DNA of 64,000 bases, from the NCBI RefSeq assembly GCF_001998865.1, contig NZ_CP019607.1, positions 930,001 through 994,000 of the forward strand, written 5' to 3'. Under the pieces are notes generated by a model that was not told where the DNA came from, made no database searches, and saw nothing but the letters and a program-made list of their open reading frames with translations. The stretch is from Tessaracoccus flavescens (GTDB lineage: Bacteria > Actinomycetota > Actinomycetes > Propionibacteriales > Propionibacteriaceae). Shown here piece by piece: positions 54,662 to 63,699 of this stretch. A program made the position numbers and the translations under genes. Numbering within the stretch: the first letter of the stretch is position 1; every line of letters begins with the position of its first letter.

Positions 54662-56052
54662 CGCTTCTTCTTCTGCCTCTTCTTCTCGGCCTTGGCCAGC
54701 GCCTTGCGCGCGGCGATCACCCGGTCGGGCCAGCGTTCGATGAACTGGGCGCGCCGCGTCCGGACCCGCGACCTGGTCCGCTCTGCGTCAAGCCCCAGCT
54801 GGTACGCCTGGCCTGCGGAGAGCCCGTCCAGTTCGGGGTCGCTGTCCATCGCGCCCAGCGCGGAGCCGCGCAGGTCGTCGAGGAGTTCCTCCAGCTGCGC
54901 GAGCAACCTGCCCATGGTCTTGGGGAACAGCGGCGCCGCGACGCTCGCGGCCACGTCGAGCTGCTCGGCCGCGCGTAGAGCGGCGAGCCACCGGTCATCG
55001 GGCGAGGCGAGCTCGAGGGCGCGGCAGCGGTCGGCGAGGATGTAGGTGGCCTGCTCGGCGCGGTCGAACAGGACCTCCGCCGCGGGGCGTTGGGACAGGT
55101 CGCCGAGCCGGGGCGCGAGCACCGCGCCGACCAGCGCGTCGAGCACGTCGAGCACGGGGGCTTCGATGTCTGCCGCACTCTCGTACGGGAGGCCGTCGAG
55201 CGCCTTCTCCGTGCTCTGCCGCCAGCCGGGCTCAAGGACCGGGGCGAGGCCCCTCAGGTCGCGTCCGAAGGCCCACAGCTGCGCGTTGAGCGGGCCGAGG
55301 TCGTCGCTCTGCTCGGCCCGGCGTTCGAGGTCGGCCCGCACGATGCCCTGAAGGTGCTCCGCGAACACCTCGGTTGCGAACTCCTCAAGGGTGAAGTCGC
55401 GTCGCATGGGCTCGGGGCGGGGAAAGTTCGTCAGGCCCGTCGCGGGCGCTCCGAGGCGCTGCTGCAGGCTCGGGTAGGAGTCGACGACCGTCGCGTTGAC
55501 GGCTCGGGCAGCGCTGAGCAGGAAGTCGCGCTGCTGGCCCGTGAGCGCCCTGGTCGGCGTGATGGTGATCTCACGGAACCGGGCGGTCGTGATGCCACTG
55601 CGCCGGATGGTGACCTTCTCGTCCTTGACGTGGGCGGCGATCTCGCCGTCGTCGTCGCGCAGGGCCCACTCGTCGCGTTCGCTGTTGATGGCGGCGATCG
55701 GACCGAGCACGGCGTGCCGGACGATCGGCTTCAGGAGCCGGGCGAACTCCTCTGGCAGGTCCCCGTCCGAGCCGAGCGGGTGCGCCTGTTCCTCGGGAAG
55801 TGACGGGGCCCAGCGGGGGGCCGCGATGTACCACTCCCCCAGCCCGCCGACCACGCGGTGCGCGACGACCACGCCGTCGCGCAGCAGGCGCCCGTCCGCC
55901 GCGTCGAGGATCGTCGCGTCCATGGTGAGGCTCGCCGCCGGACGTCGCATGACGCGCGGCAGTCCGACCGACTCGGATGTCAGCTGGGGAGCCTCGGAGC
56001 TGTAGGGAACCTCCAGCCGCAGGACCTCCATGCGGCGTCGCTTCTTACCCAT
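54658..56052 (-). CDS. Divergent CYTH/CHAD-like protein
   Basis: A 464-residue cytoplasmic protein of uncertain family. Residues about 1-95 resemble a degenerate CYTH (triphosphate tunnel) domain: VLRLEVPYSSEA, TMDATILDAADGRLLRDGVV then VAHR, LGEWYIAAPRW. Residues about 235-460 are all-helical with scattered arginines and a TRSRVRTRRAQF stretch reminiscent of CHAD. The ExExK signature of active CYTH enzymes is not present in full. It ends in a Lys/Arg-rich tail. The family call is by eye and is weak. The genes tmk and topA frame it. Confidence 0.5.
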   Translation of the reverse strand: MGKKRRRMEVLRLEVPYSSEAPQLTSESVGLPRVMRRPAASLTMDATILDAADGRLLRDGVVVAHRVVGGLGEWYIAAPRWAPSLPEEQAHPLGSDGDLPEEFARLLKPIVRHAVLGPIAAINSERDEWALRDDDGEIAAHVKDEKVTIRRSGITTARFREITITPTRALTGQQRDFLLSAARAVNATVVDSYPSLQQRLGAPATGLTNFPRPEPMRRDFTLEEFATEVFAEHLQGIVRADLERRAEQSDDLGPLNAQLWAFGRDLRGLAPVLEPGWRQSTEKALDGLPYESAADIEAPVLDVLDALVGAVLAPRLGDLSQRPAAEVLFDRAEQATYILADRCRALELASPDDRWLAALRAAEQLDVAASVAAPLFPKTMGRLLAQLEELLDDLRGSALGAMDSDPELDGLSAGQAYQLGLDAERTRSRVRTRRAQFIERWPDRVIAARKALAKAEKKRQKKKR

Positions 56053-56103
56053 GCCGCAACCCTAGTGTCGGGACTGACCTCATGTCTGCGCTCCGACAGA
56101 GGC

Positions 56104-58791
56104 TCAGGAGGATGCCTTCTTCGCCGGCGCCTTCTTCGCCGGTGCCTTCGCGGGTGCCTTCTTGGCCGGGGCCTTGCGGGTGGTCGTCTTGCGCGCCGCG
56201 GGCTTGCGCTTGGGGGCGGGCCCCTTCGCGCGCTTCTCGGCGATCAGCTCGAAGGCGCGCTCGTTGCTGATCTCCTCCGGGGAGTCGTCGCGGCGAAGGG
56301 TCGCGTTCGTCTCACCGTCGGTGACGTAGGGCCCGAACCGGCCCGACTTCAACACGACCGGCTTTCCGGAGACGGGATCGTTGCCGAACTCCTTCAGCGG
56401 CGCGGCGGTGGCCGCCCGACCCCTCGTCTTCGGCTGCGCGTAGATAGCGAGCGCCTCGTCGAGGGTGATGTCGAAGATCTGCTCCTCGCTGGTCAGCGAA
56501 CGCGAGTCGGTGCCCCGCTTGAGGTAGGGGCCGTAACGGCCGTTCTGCGCCGTGATCTCGACGCCGTCGGGATCTGTGCCGACCACGCGGGGAAGGCTCA
56601 TCAGCTTCAGCGCGGCTTCCAGGTCGATCGAGTCGATCGACATCGACTTGAACAGCGACCCTGTGCGCGCCTTGGCCGACTTCGGAGCGTCCTCGGGCAG
56701 CACCTCGGTGACGTAGGGTCCGAAGCGGCCGTTCTTGGCGACGATGAGGTTGCCGGAGGCCTCGTCGGTGCCAAGCTGGCGCTCCTCGTCGAGGGGGCGG
56801 CTGAGCAGCTCCTCTGCAAGGGCGACGGTCAGTTCGTCGGGCGGGGTGTCCTCGGGCACGTTGGCCCGCCTGCCGTCCGAGGCCTCCACATAGGTGCCGT
56901 AACGGCCGACGCGCACGTCGATGCCGGAGTCGCCGAGCGGGAAGGTCGACAGCGCCCTCGCGTCGATGTCACCCAGCTCGGTGACGAGCGTCTCCAGGCC
57001 CTGGTGGGCGTCACCGTCAGGCCCGCGGTAGAAGTCGGAGAGCACCTGCAGCCGCTTTGCCCTGCCCGCCGCGATCTCGTCGAGCTGGTCCTCGAGCTGG
57101 GCGGTGAAGTCGTAGTCGACCAGCTCGGAAAAGTGCTCCTCCAGCAACCTGGTGACGGCGAACGCGAGCCAGGTCGGCACGAGCGCCGAGCCCTTCTTGA
57201 AGACGTAGTCGCGGGCGGTGATGGTGCGGATGATCGAGGCGTAGGTCGACGGGCGGCCGATCTCCAGTTCCTCGAGCTTCGCCACGAGCGACGGCTCGGT
57301 GTAGCGCGCGGGGGGACGGGTCTCGTGGCCCGCCGGTTCGGCCTTCGCGACGGCGAGGTCCTGGCCCTTCTCTAGGATGGGCAGGCGGGTCTGCGCGTCG
57401 TCGGTGGCCGAGTCGTCGTCGGTGCCCTGGACGTAGGCCTTGAGGAAGCCGGGGAAGGTGATGGTGCGTCCGGAGGCGACGAGGCCTGCTTCCTTTGCGT
57501 CGTCGGCGGAACCCGCGAGCAACGCGTCGATCCGGATCGTCACGGACTCGCCGCGGGCATCGGCCATCTGCGAGGCGAGCGTGCGGCGCCAGATCAGCTG
57601 GTAGAGCCGGAACGTGTCGCCGGTGAGGCCGGTCTGGTCCGGGTGCTGGAAGGTGTCACCTGCGGGGCGGATGGCCTCGTGGGCCTCCTGCGCGGACTTG
57701 ACCTTCGAGGTGTAGACGCGCGGCTTCTCGGGAAGGAACCGCTCACCGAACAGGTCGCGGACCTGCTGGCGGGCGGCGTTGATGGCCTGGCCCGACAGCG
57801 AGATCGAGTCGGTTCGCATGTAGGTGATGAAGCCCTTCTCGTAGAGCTCCTGAGCCACAGACATGGCGCGCTGCGCGGAGAAGCCGAGCTTGCGGCCTGC
57901 CTCCTGCTGCATGGTGGTGGTGCGGAACGGCTCGTAGGGACGGCGCGTGTATGGCTTCGACTCGACGGAGGTGACCCCGAGCTTGGCTTCGGCCAGCAGT
58001 TCGGCGATCCGACGGGCGGACGCCTCGTCGAGCACGAGGAGGTCCTGGCTCCTGGCCTGGCCCTTTGAGTCGAAGTCGCGGCCCTGCGCGATGCGGGTGC
58101 CGTCGAGGTCGACGAGGCGCGCCGGGAAGTTGCGGGGGTCGGCGTCGGCACCGGCATCGAGGATGACGTCGAGGTCCCAGTAGCCGGCAGGGACGAAGGC
58201 GATCCGCTCGCGTTCGCGGTCGACGACGAGTCGGGTGGCGACAGACTGCACGCGGCCCGCAGAAAGCCGGGGCATGACCTTCTTCCACAGCACGGGCGAG
58301 ACCTCGTAGCCGTAGAGCCGGTCGAGGATGCGGCGGGTCTCCTGGGCATCGACGAGGGCGACGTCGAGGTCACGCGGATTCTCGACGGCCTCGAGAATCG
58401 CGGGCTTGGTGATCTCGTGGAACACCATGCGCTTGACGGGGACCTTCGGCTTGAGCTCCTGCATCAGGTGCCACGCGATGGCCTCGCCCTCGCGGTCACC
58501 ATCGGTGGCGAGCAGGAGTTCGTCGACCCCTGCCAGCTTGGACTTGAGGTCCTTGATGGTTGCCTTCTTGTCGGGCGAGACGACGTAGATGGGCTGGAAG
58601 TCGTCGTCGACGTTGACGCCGGTGCGCGCCCACTTCTCACCCTTGTACTTGGCGGGAACCTCCGCGGCGGAGGTCGGCAGATCGCGGACGTGTCCACGGC
58701 TCGATTCGACGATGTAGTCGCGACCGAGATAGCCGGCGATCTTGGTCGCCTTGGTCGGTGACTCGACGATGACGAGACGCTTGGAAGCCAT
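56104..58791 (-). CDS. topA: DNA topoisomerase I
   Basis: An 895-residue type IA topoisomerase relaxing negative supercoils. The TOPRIM domain starts RLVIVESPTKATKIAGYLG, with DGDREGEAIAW for metal binding, and the active-site tyrosine lies in FITYMRTDS. Several C-terminal repeats of the actinobacterial type are seen (GRYGTYVEA, GRFGPYVTEV, GRYGPYLKRG, GRFGPYVTDG). The end is a Lys/Ala tail with repeated APAKKAPAK units, as in mycobacterial TopA. ATG 50 bases after the metallopeptidase stop, with GGGG as ribosome binding site. Confidence 0.96.
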   Translation of the reverse strand: MASKRLVIVESPTKATKIAGYLGRDYIVESSRGHVRDLPTSAAEVPAKYKGEKWARTGVNVDDDFQPIYVVSPDKKATIKDLKSKLAGVDELLLATDGDREGEAIAWHLMQELKPKVPVKRMVFHEITKPAILEAVENPRDLDVALVDAQETRRILDRLYGYEVSPVLWKKVMPRLSAGRVQSVATRLVVDRERERIAFVPAGYWDLDVILDAGADADPRNFPARLVDLDGTRIAQGRDFDSKGQARSQDLLVLDEASARRIAELLAEAKLGVTSVESKPYTRRPYEPFRTTTMQQEAGRKLGFSAQRAMSVAQELYEKGFITYMRTDSISLSGQAINAARQQVRDLFGERFLPEKPRVYTSKVKSAQEAHEAIRPAGDTFQHPDQTGLTGDTFRLYQLIWRRTLASQMADARGESVTIRIDALLAGSADDAKEAGLVASGRTITFPGFLKAYVQGTDDDSATDDAQTRLPILEKGQDLAVAKAEPAGHETRPPARYTEPSLVAKLEELEIGRPSTYASIIRTITARDYVFKKGSALVPTWLAFAVTRLLEEHFSELVDYDFTAQLEDQLDEIAAGRAKRLQVLSDFYRGPDGDAHQGLETLVTELGDIDARALSTFPLGDSGIDVRVGRYGTYVEASDGRRANVPEDTPPDELTVALAEELLSRPLDEERQLGTDEASGNLIVAKNGRFGPYVTEVLPEDAPKSAKARTGSLFKSMSIDSIDLEAALKLMSLPRVVGTDPDGVEITAQNGRYGPYLKRGTDSRSLTSEEQIFDITLDEALAIYAQPKTRGRAATAAPLKEFGNDPVSGKPVVLKSGRFGPYVTDGETNATLRRDDSPEEISNERAFELIAEKRAKGPAPKRKPAARKTTTRKAPAKKAPAKAPAKKAPAKKASS

Positions 58792-58841
58792 CAGCTCTGC
58801 CCCTTTCCGATGGGAAACATTGCGAACAATAGCCTGCGAGG

Positions 58842-60871
58842 TCAATAGGTCCCATCACCGGTTGTCGCTGGCGGTCCTTCTCCGCCGGACAGAGGCGGGC
58901 CGGACGGAGCCGCTGGACGCACCCTGCGTGGCCTCCTGACAAGGGCGACGAGCCCGACTATGAGGCCGCCGACCGTGTGGGCGGTGACGAGGATCAGGCT
59001 GGCGCTGAGCCACGGTGCCCAGCGCGTCTGCTCAGTGGCCAGCGCCGCCCGCTCACCCGCGGTCGCCAGGTCTCCGTCCGAAAAGGCCTCGCGCGCCCCC
59101 GCCACGGCAGCCTCGGTGCGAAGCAGCCGGATGCCGAGGTCGGAGAGCGGATCGGCCGCCCCCTCCACCGTTGCGCGTGCCCCCTCGACCCGTTCGAGGC
59201 TCTCGCCCGTCTCGGCCAGCAGCTCTGCCGAGTCCGAGTATGCGGCCTCGTCCTCCGCGTTCTCGTAACCTTCGCGCACCTCACCCGCGAGCTCGAGGCC
59301 GGCCGCCGCAGCAGCCTGCTGCAGCTCCCCCGCAGCCTCGGCCTGTTCACCGAGGGCACCCATCAGGTCACCCGCGCCGCCGAAGTCCCAGCGGGACATG
59401 GCGATCCGCAGCCCCCTTGGCGGTAGCCATCCTTCGTCGGCTGCGTCGACCGCCGCATAGTCGTCGCGGGCGACCGAGCGCTGTTCAAGAGTGGTGGCAG
59501 CGTCGTCGTCGAGCACCCAGGTCGCGTAGGTCTGGTCGGCGTCCGTGTTGCCCCCGCGCGACTCGACAAGGTCAAGGAAGCGTCGGGAGTCGGTCGTGCC
59601 CCGGTTGTCCTCGCTTCCCGGGGGCTCGTAGGCGGACTCGCCCGCGAGGGCCGCCTGCACGACGGTGGTGAAGTCCTCGTCCTCGAGGCCACCGATCAGT
59701 TCGTTGACAGCGGCGTGGGCCGCCGCATAGCCGTATTCGTCGGTCTCGCCGACCGCGAGCCCGGTCGGGTTGCGCCACTGGCTGAGCGGGAACGCCGGGT
59801 CCGAGTCGCGCTTCGGGACATCGGAGGGGGTCTCTTCGCCACCGATCCTCGGCGCGAGTCGTCGCGACACGACCTCGGCGAGACCCTCCTGGAGCCAGCG
59901 TCCCGAGAGGTGGTCGTCGTTGAGCCATGCGTGGGAGGTCTCGTGCAGGAGGAGCTGGGTGTCGAGCTCCTCGCCCAGCAGGATCTCGCGTTTCGTGAAG
60001 TCGAACCAGGCGTAGCCGGTGACCGTCGGGGAGACGTCTTCGCGGACGGTGTCGAGGCCGCCGGGCCACGGCGTTGCGAGGAGTTCCTCGAGCGCAGGGA
60101 CGCCCTCGGCGAGTTTCTGGTCGACGAAGTCGGCCCACGCCTCGTCCCCTGGGAAGCTGAGCAGGCTGACCTCGTCGCCACCGACGGTGATGCTCCGCTC
60201 AGCGGTCTGCGCCGGGTCGCGCAGGGTGACGAACGCCCAGATGCCGGTCTCGTCCGTGTGCTCGCTCGCCCGCCGGGTGACGGACGAGTCGGCCGCGGTC
60301 TCCGTGAAGATCTCGCTCGTGGAGTGGAAGTCGTAGCCCTCCGGAGCGACGATGTCGAGCGTCGTCCGGCCGGGCTCCCCCCAGGCGAGGGCGGTGAAGG
60401 CCGCGAAGCCCTTCCCCACCCGCGTGGGGTCCTTTGATCGGAGCTCGGCACCGGGCAGGTCGTAGGTGAGCGTGATCTCCCGGGTGCGTGCGTAGCGCAG
60501 CTGGGGGAAGGCGATCGACGCGATCCTGATGCTCGCCTCCGTACCGCCCTCCGTCGTGACCGTCAGGGTCGAGCCTCCAGAGGTGGCCCGCAGGTTGCTC
60601 GCGCCCGCGGGTACGGGCACCTGGTAGCTGGTAGCTGGTAGCTGGTGAAGTAGAAGTAGCGGAGCTGGTTGCCGCAGCGTTGGTCGGGAAGGGTGTTGCG
60701 CAGCGACATCGTGACGCCGACCTTGACCGCCGATTTGTCCGCGGCCACCACGTATCGTGCGGCGTTGGTCTCCGTGAGCCCCTTCACATCGGCCTCGGCG
60801 TGCGGCGCGAGTCCCACGAGGAACGACGAGGCGAGCAGTGCAATCCCTGCCCCGAGGCGCCGACCCCTCAT
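58842..60871 (-). pseudogene. Membrane-anchored M1-like (gluzincin) metallopeptidase, frameshifted by a 7-bp tandem repeat
   Basis: Two frames make one protein of about 670 residues. 60871-60563 gives a signal peptide (RRLGAGIALLASSFLVGL) and a first domain up to LRYFYFTSYQ. The following sequence continues in another frame (VPVPAGASNLRATSG) to 58842. The second frame has a zinc site LLLHETSHAW, then a glutamate 18 residues on in WLQEGLAE, the HExxH-x18-E pattern of M1 peptidases. The C-terminus has a span (ASLILVTAHTVGGLIVGLV) and a basic end. Frame is lost at 60621-60646, where CTGGTAG is repeated; one copy would give FTSYQVPVPAG without a break. GAGAGGGG precedes the ATG. Confidence 0.82.
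60621..60646. repeat. Perfect 7-bp tandem repeat, 3.7 copies
   Basis: CTGGTAG occurs three times in a row followed by CTGGT. On the coding minus strand the unit is AGCTACC. The copy number decides the frame of the metallopeptidase gene: three copies break it, while one or four keep it open (four giving the extra residues LPATSYQ). Confidence 0.95.
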
Positions 60872-60954
60872 CTGATCCCCTCTCCTAGGGGACCGAGTGT
60901 AGGACCGGCCCCGCGTTCTGAGTCACCGCCGAAAGTCGAGATCCTGAGCGGGGC

Positions 60955-61389
60955 TCACCTGCCCAGGGGAAACTTCACCTCGCGCCCGTCGCGTGGGTCG
61001 ATGACGGGGTCCACGAGCGCGCGGACGTAGAGCGAGAGCCCGCCCAGGCAGATCAGCCCGACGACGATGAGCAGCCAGCCGGGAAGCCCAAACACCTGCT
61101 CCGACCATCCGAGGAGGGAGAAGATGCCTTGCAGGACCAGCATCCCTCCAAGGACTCCGAGGGATCCGGAGATCGCGATCACCAGGCCGTAGCGCACTCG
61201 GGGAACGGGGCGCGCCGCCACCAGCGAGTCGGCGTACTGTGCCGGGGTGCCGAACGCCTGCTCGGCCGGCTCACCGCTCTCGGCGAGGTGGCTCTGGGCT
61301 TCGGCGAGGATCTCGCCGATCCTGACCCCGGGCACGTCACGCTCACGGAGTTCGGAGGTGAGGTCGTCGAGGTACTTGTCGTTGTTCAT
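60955..61389 (-). CDS. HAAS-domain/DUF1700-like membrane protein, PadR partner
   Basis: A 144-residue protein: the first 60 residues (YLDDLTSELRERDVPGVRIG, EILAEAQSHLAESGEPAEQAF) resemble the HAAS signalling domain commonly encoded after PadR genes, and the rest has two membrane spans. The ATG overlaps the padR stop by 4 bases. Probably a membrane sensor or interaction partner of the regulator; that is inferred from context. Confidence 0.75.
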   Translation of the reverse strand: MNNDKYLDDLTSELRERDVPGVRIGEILAEAQSHLAESGEPAEQAFGTPAQYADSLVAARPVPRVRYGLVIAISGSLGVLGGMLVLQGIFSLLGWSEQVFGLPGWLLIVVGLICLGGLSLYVRALVDPVIDPRDGREVKFPLGR

Positions 61390-61721
61390 GACTGTTCCTT
61401 CACGAGATCGGTGACGGCCGCGGAGAACCGGTCCCAGTTGAGTGCGCGAAGGGACAACTCGGCGGTCCCCTTCTCCGTGATCGCGTAGTACTTGCGCCCC
61501 GGCCCGTGTTCACCCGTGCGCCACGTCGTCGTGACGAGCCCGGCCTCCTCGAGCCGTCCGAGAATCGGATACAGGGTGCCTCCCTTGACCTCGCCGAAAC
61601 CAGCGTCGGTCAGCTCCTTCGACAGTTCATAGCCGTAAGTCTCGGCCCTCCCGATCACAGCGAGCACGGCGAGTTCGAGGAACCCCTTCACCCAGGGCGT
61701 CGGCCATGTCTGCTGCGTCAC
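61386..61721 (-). CDS. PadR family transcriptional regulator
   Basis: A 111-residue PadR-s1 type repressor: WVKGFLELAVLAVIGRAETY then GYELSKEL forms the first helices of the winged helix, GGTLYPILGRLEEAGLVTTTW the recognition helix and wing, and KYYAITEKGTAELS follows as in the family. GTG start inside an inverted repeat. Together with the HAAS gene and the metallopeptidase it may form a regulated envelope unit. The inducer is unknown. Confidence 0.9.
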   Translation of the reverse strand: MTQQTWPTPWVKGFLELAVLAVIGRAETYGYELSKELTDAGFGEVKGGTLYPILGRLEEAGLVTTTWRTGEHGPGRKYYAITEKGTAELSLRALNWDRFSAAVTDLVKEQS

Positions 61722-61735
61722 GACTCCATCGTGAC
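61717..61735. promoter_or_regulatory. Inverted repeat at the padR start codon
   Basis: GTCACGA-N5-TCGTGAC, perfect 7-base arms spanning the padR GTG. An AT-rich segment (61740-61775, including GCAATATAGATAG) upstream is likely to hold the promoters of padR and the divergent glycosylase gene. The repeat could be a PadR autoregulatory site, or affect translation start as an RNA hairpin. Confidence 0.4.
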
Positions 61736-61811
61736 ACCATCTAGCTAGGTTTGCAATATAGATAGCGATTCGATTGTGGTGATCGTCACTGGGCGCCAAT
61801 AGGGTTGATTC

Positions 61812-62894
61812 ATGGAGACGCTCACGAAGGAGCAGGGGCGCGCGGCCGCTGTGCGGGCACAGCAGCTCGATGGCGAGCAGCGAGACGACCTGCTCGCCGT
61901 CGTCTCCGCGCTGACTCATCTGCCGGTCAACGTGACCGACATCGTCGCTCCGTCTGCCGAGCACATCGCCTACACCCGGCTCGGGGAGTCGATCTCGTTC
62001 GACGACGTGCGCAGGGCGGCCGAGGTCGAGCTGTCGCTCTTCGAACACCTCGACCAGCCGATCCCCACCGAGCCGTTGAACATCCTGCTGCGTCCGGTCT
62101 CTGACCTGCCTCTGCTGCGCGGCGAGATGGAGGCCTGGGCTGAGACCCACCCGAGGACTGCGGCCTGGGTCGAGGCGAACGCCGGTTTCCGTGACGACGT
62201 CCTCGAGACGCTGCGGATGGACGGGCCCGTCCCCCAGCCGGACATCGAGGACACAGCGACGGTGCCGTTTCGGTCGTCAGGCTGGAACACTTCGCGCAAT
62301 GTCGCGATGATGCTGGAGGCGCTGCAGGGATCCGGCGACGTTGCGGTCGCGGAGCGGCGCGGCGCCGTCCGGGTGTGGGACCTGGCCTCCCGGATCCTTC
62401 CCGAGGTCGAGGCGCTCGGCCGGGAGGAGGCCTCGGCCGAGCTGGACCGGCGTCGACTCGTCTCGCTCGGGCTCGCCCGGCCGAAGTGGGTCGGCGATGC
62501 CGGGCGCGAGGTGCGGGTCGAGGGGACGCGGGGGCTCTGGCGGCTCGCCCCGGATGCCGAGCTCGGCCCGGTCGCTCCCCGGGTCAGCGTCCTGTCGCCG
62601 CTGGACCGCCTGCTGTTGCCGAGGACGAGGATGCGCGACCTGTGGGGCTTCGACTATGCGTTGGAGCAGTACACCCCTGCGGCGAAGCGTCGTTGGGGCG
62701 CGTTCGCGCTCCCGGTCCTTCACGGCGCCGACCTGGTCGGGAAGGTGGACGCCCGCAGCGACCGCGAAGCGGGCCTGCTGCGGGTCGCGGCGCTTCACTG
62801 GGACGTCGAGGCCGACGCCGCGCTGCGCGGCGGTGTGGCCGAAGAGTTGGAGCGCTTCGCGGCGTGGCTGGGGCTCGGACTCCGGCTTCCCTGA
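61812..62894 (+). CDS. YcaQ/AlkX-like winged-helix DNA glycosylase family protein
   Basis: A 360-residue HTH_42 family protein. The N-terminus EQGRAAAVRAQQLDGEQRDD carries a Q-hydrophobic-D motif (QLD), as in E. coli YcaQ (AlkX), in place of AlkZ's QxQ. The C-terminal region SPLDRLLLPRTRMRDLWGFD, YTPAAKRRWGAFALPVLHGA, GKVDARSDREAGLLRV is strongly family-like. It probably removes bulky N7-alkyl adducts or crosslinks; the function is by homology only. ATG start with AGGG nearby. It converges with the frameshifted isomerase gene. Confidence 0.85.
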   Translation: METLTKEQGRAAAVRAQQLDGEQRDDLLAVVSALTHLPVNVTDIVAPSAEHIAYTRLGESISFDDVRRAAEVELSLFEHLDQPIPTEPLNILLRPVSDLPLLRGEMEAWAETHPRTAAWVEANAGFRDDVLETLRMDGPVPQPDIEDTATVPFRSSGWNTSRNVAMMLEALQGSGDVAVAERRGAVRVWDLASRILPEVEALGREEASAELDRRRLVSLGLARPKWVGDAGREVRVEGTRGLWRLAPDAELGPVAPRVSVLSPLDRLLLPRTRMRDLWGFDYALEQYTPAAKRRWGAFALPVLHGADLVGKVDARSDREAGLLRVAALHWDVEADAALRGGVAEELERFAAWLGLGLRLP

Positions 62895-63036
62895 CCGGAG
62901 CCGGACTTGACTTCCAGGTGACGCGCACAGACCTACGGTGAGCGCCGGCGGTGCCTCTATTGGCACGAACCGCGCTCCTTGTAGATCCGTGCACGGTCTT
63001 GACCCCTTCATCGGTCGCCGGGTCCCATGGCATCGC

Positions 63037-63060
63037 CGGACCGGGCGCGAGCCCGGTCCG
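63037..63060. terminator. Hairpin between the convergent glycosylase and isomerase genes
   Basis: Perfect 10-bp stem CGGACCGGGC with a GCGA (GNRA) tetraloop, 18 bases beyond the original stop of the frameshifted isomerase gene. The stretch 62895-63077 shows nothing else. Confidence 0.65.
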
Positions 63061-63077
63061 ACCCAGCCCCTGGCCGT

Positions 63078-63699
63078 TCAGGCAGGCTCAGCGATCCCGG
63101 GGCCCTCGACGCTGCCGGGCGTGGCCGTCCTTCCGCAGGTCAGCATCAGCAGTTCACCGATGGGCCCTCGGATTTCGGGGCCGCGGCCCGCCTGCCAGTC
63201 GGCGTCGGTGGCGACCATGCGCACCGACCGCACGAGCCGCCACCCATCGCCACGGCCATCAGTCTGCCCTGTCGATCGCCTCTCCGACGCCTGCGGGATT
63301 GAGATCTCGTCTGATGCCGAGGGGTCGGGCGATGTCCTGCTGATGCACGAGCACGTCGATCAGCGGCTCCCTGATCGACGTGACGAAGGGGTGTCTGCGC
63401 ACCTCGGCGAAGCGGTCCCACTGGTCGAGGATCTGCTCGACGGGAGCGCTGCCCCTCCGCACGCCGTCGAGTCGGACGGCCGTGTCGTACCCGCGCCACA
63501 TGCCGCCGACGAACCGCAGGGTGGCCGCGACGTCGAGCTGCGGGTTCGCGATCAGGTGGGCGGCGACGTCACGGACCCGCCAGCCGTCGCACAGGCTCGG
63601 CTCGTCCCACTGCGCAGGGGTGAGCGAGCGCAGCAGGTCACGGATGCCAAGCCGTTCTTCGATGATGATCTGCCAGATCCCGGCACGGTCCATGGTCAC
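63078..63699 (-). pseudogene. Mycothiol-dependent maleylpyruvate isomerase (TIGR03083/DinB-like) family gene with a frameshift
   Basis: The first frame (146 residues from a GTG) begins DRAGIWQIIIEERLGIRDLL and contains LCDGWRVRDVAAHLI and VLVHQQDIARPLGI, the DinB-like metal-binding core with its histidines. It stops at 63259. The C-terminal part continues in a different frame as WRLVRSVRMVATDADWQAGR, then GPEIRGPIGELLMLTCGR, ending at 63078, which is typical for the family end. The break lies between about 63245 and 63265. A sequencing error cannot be excluded. The start overlaps the upstream gene stop as GTGA. Confidence 0.75.

Noticed and set aside
56104..56200. A repeated Ala/Lys-coding stretch at the 3' end of topA as a possible sequence repeat element
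   Set aside because: Lys/Ala-rich tails with APAKKAPAK units are normal for actinobacterial topoisomerase I.
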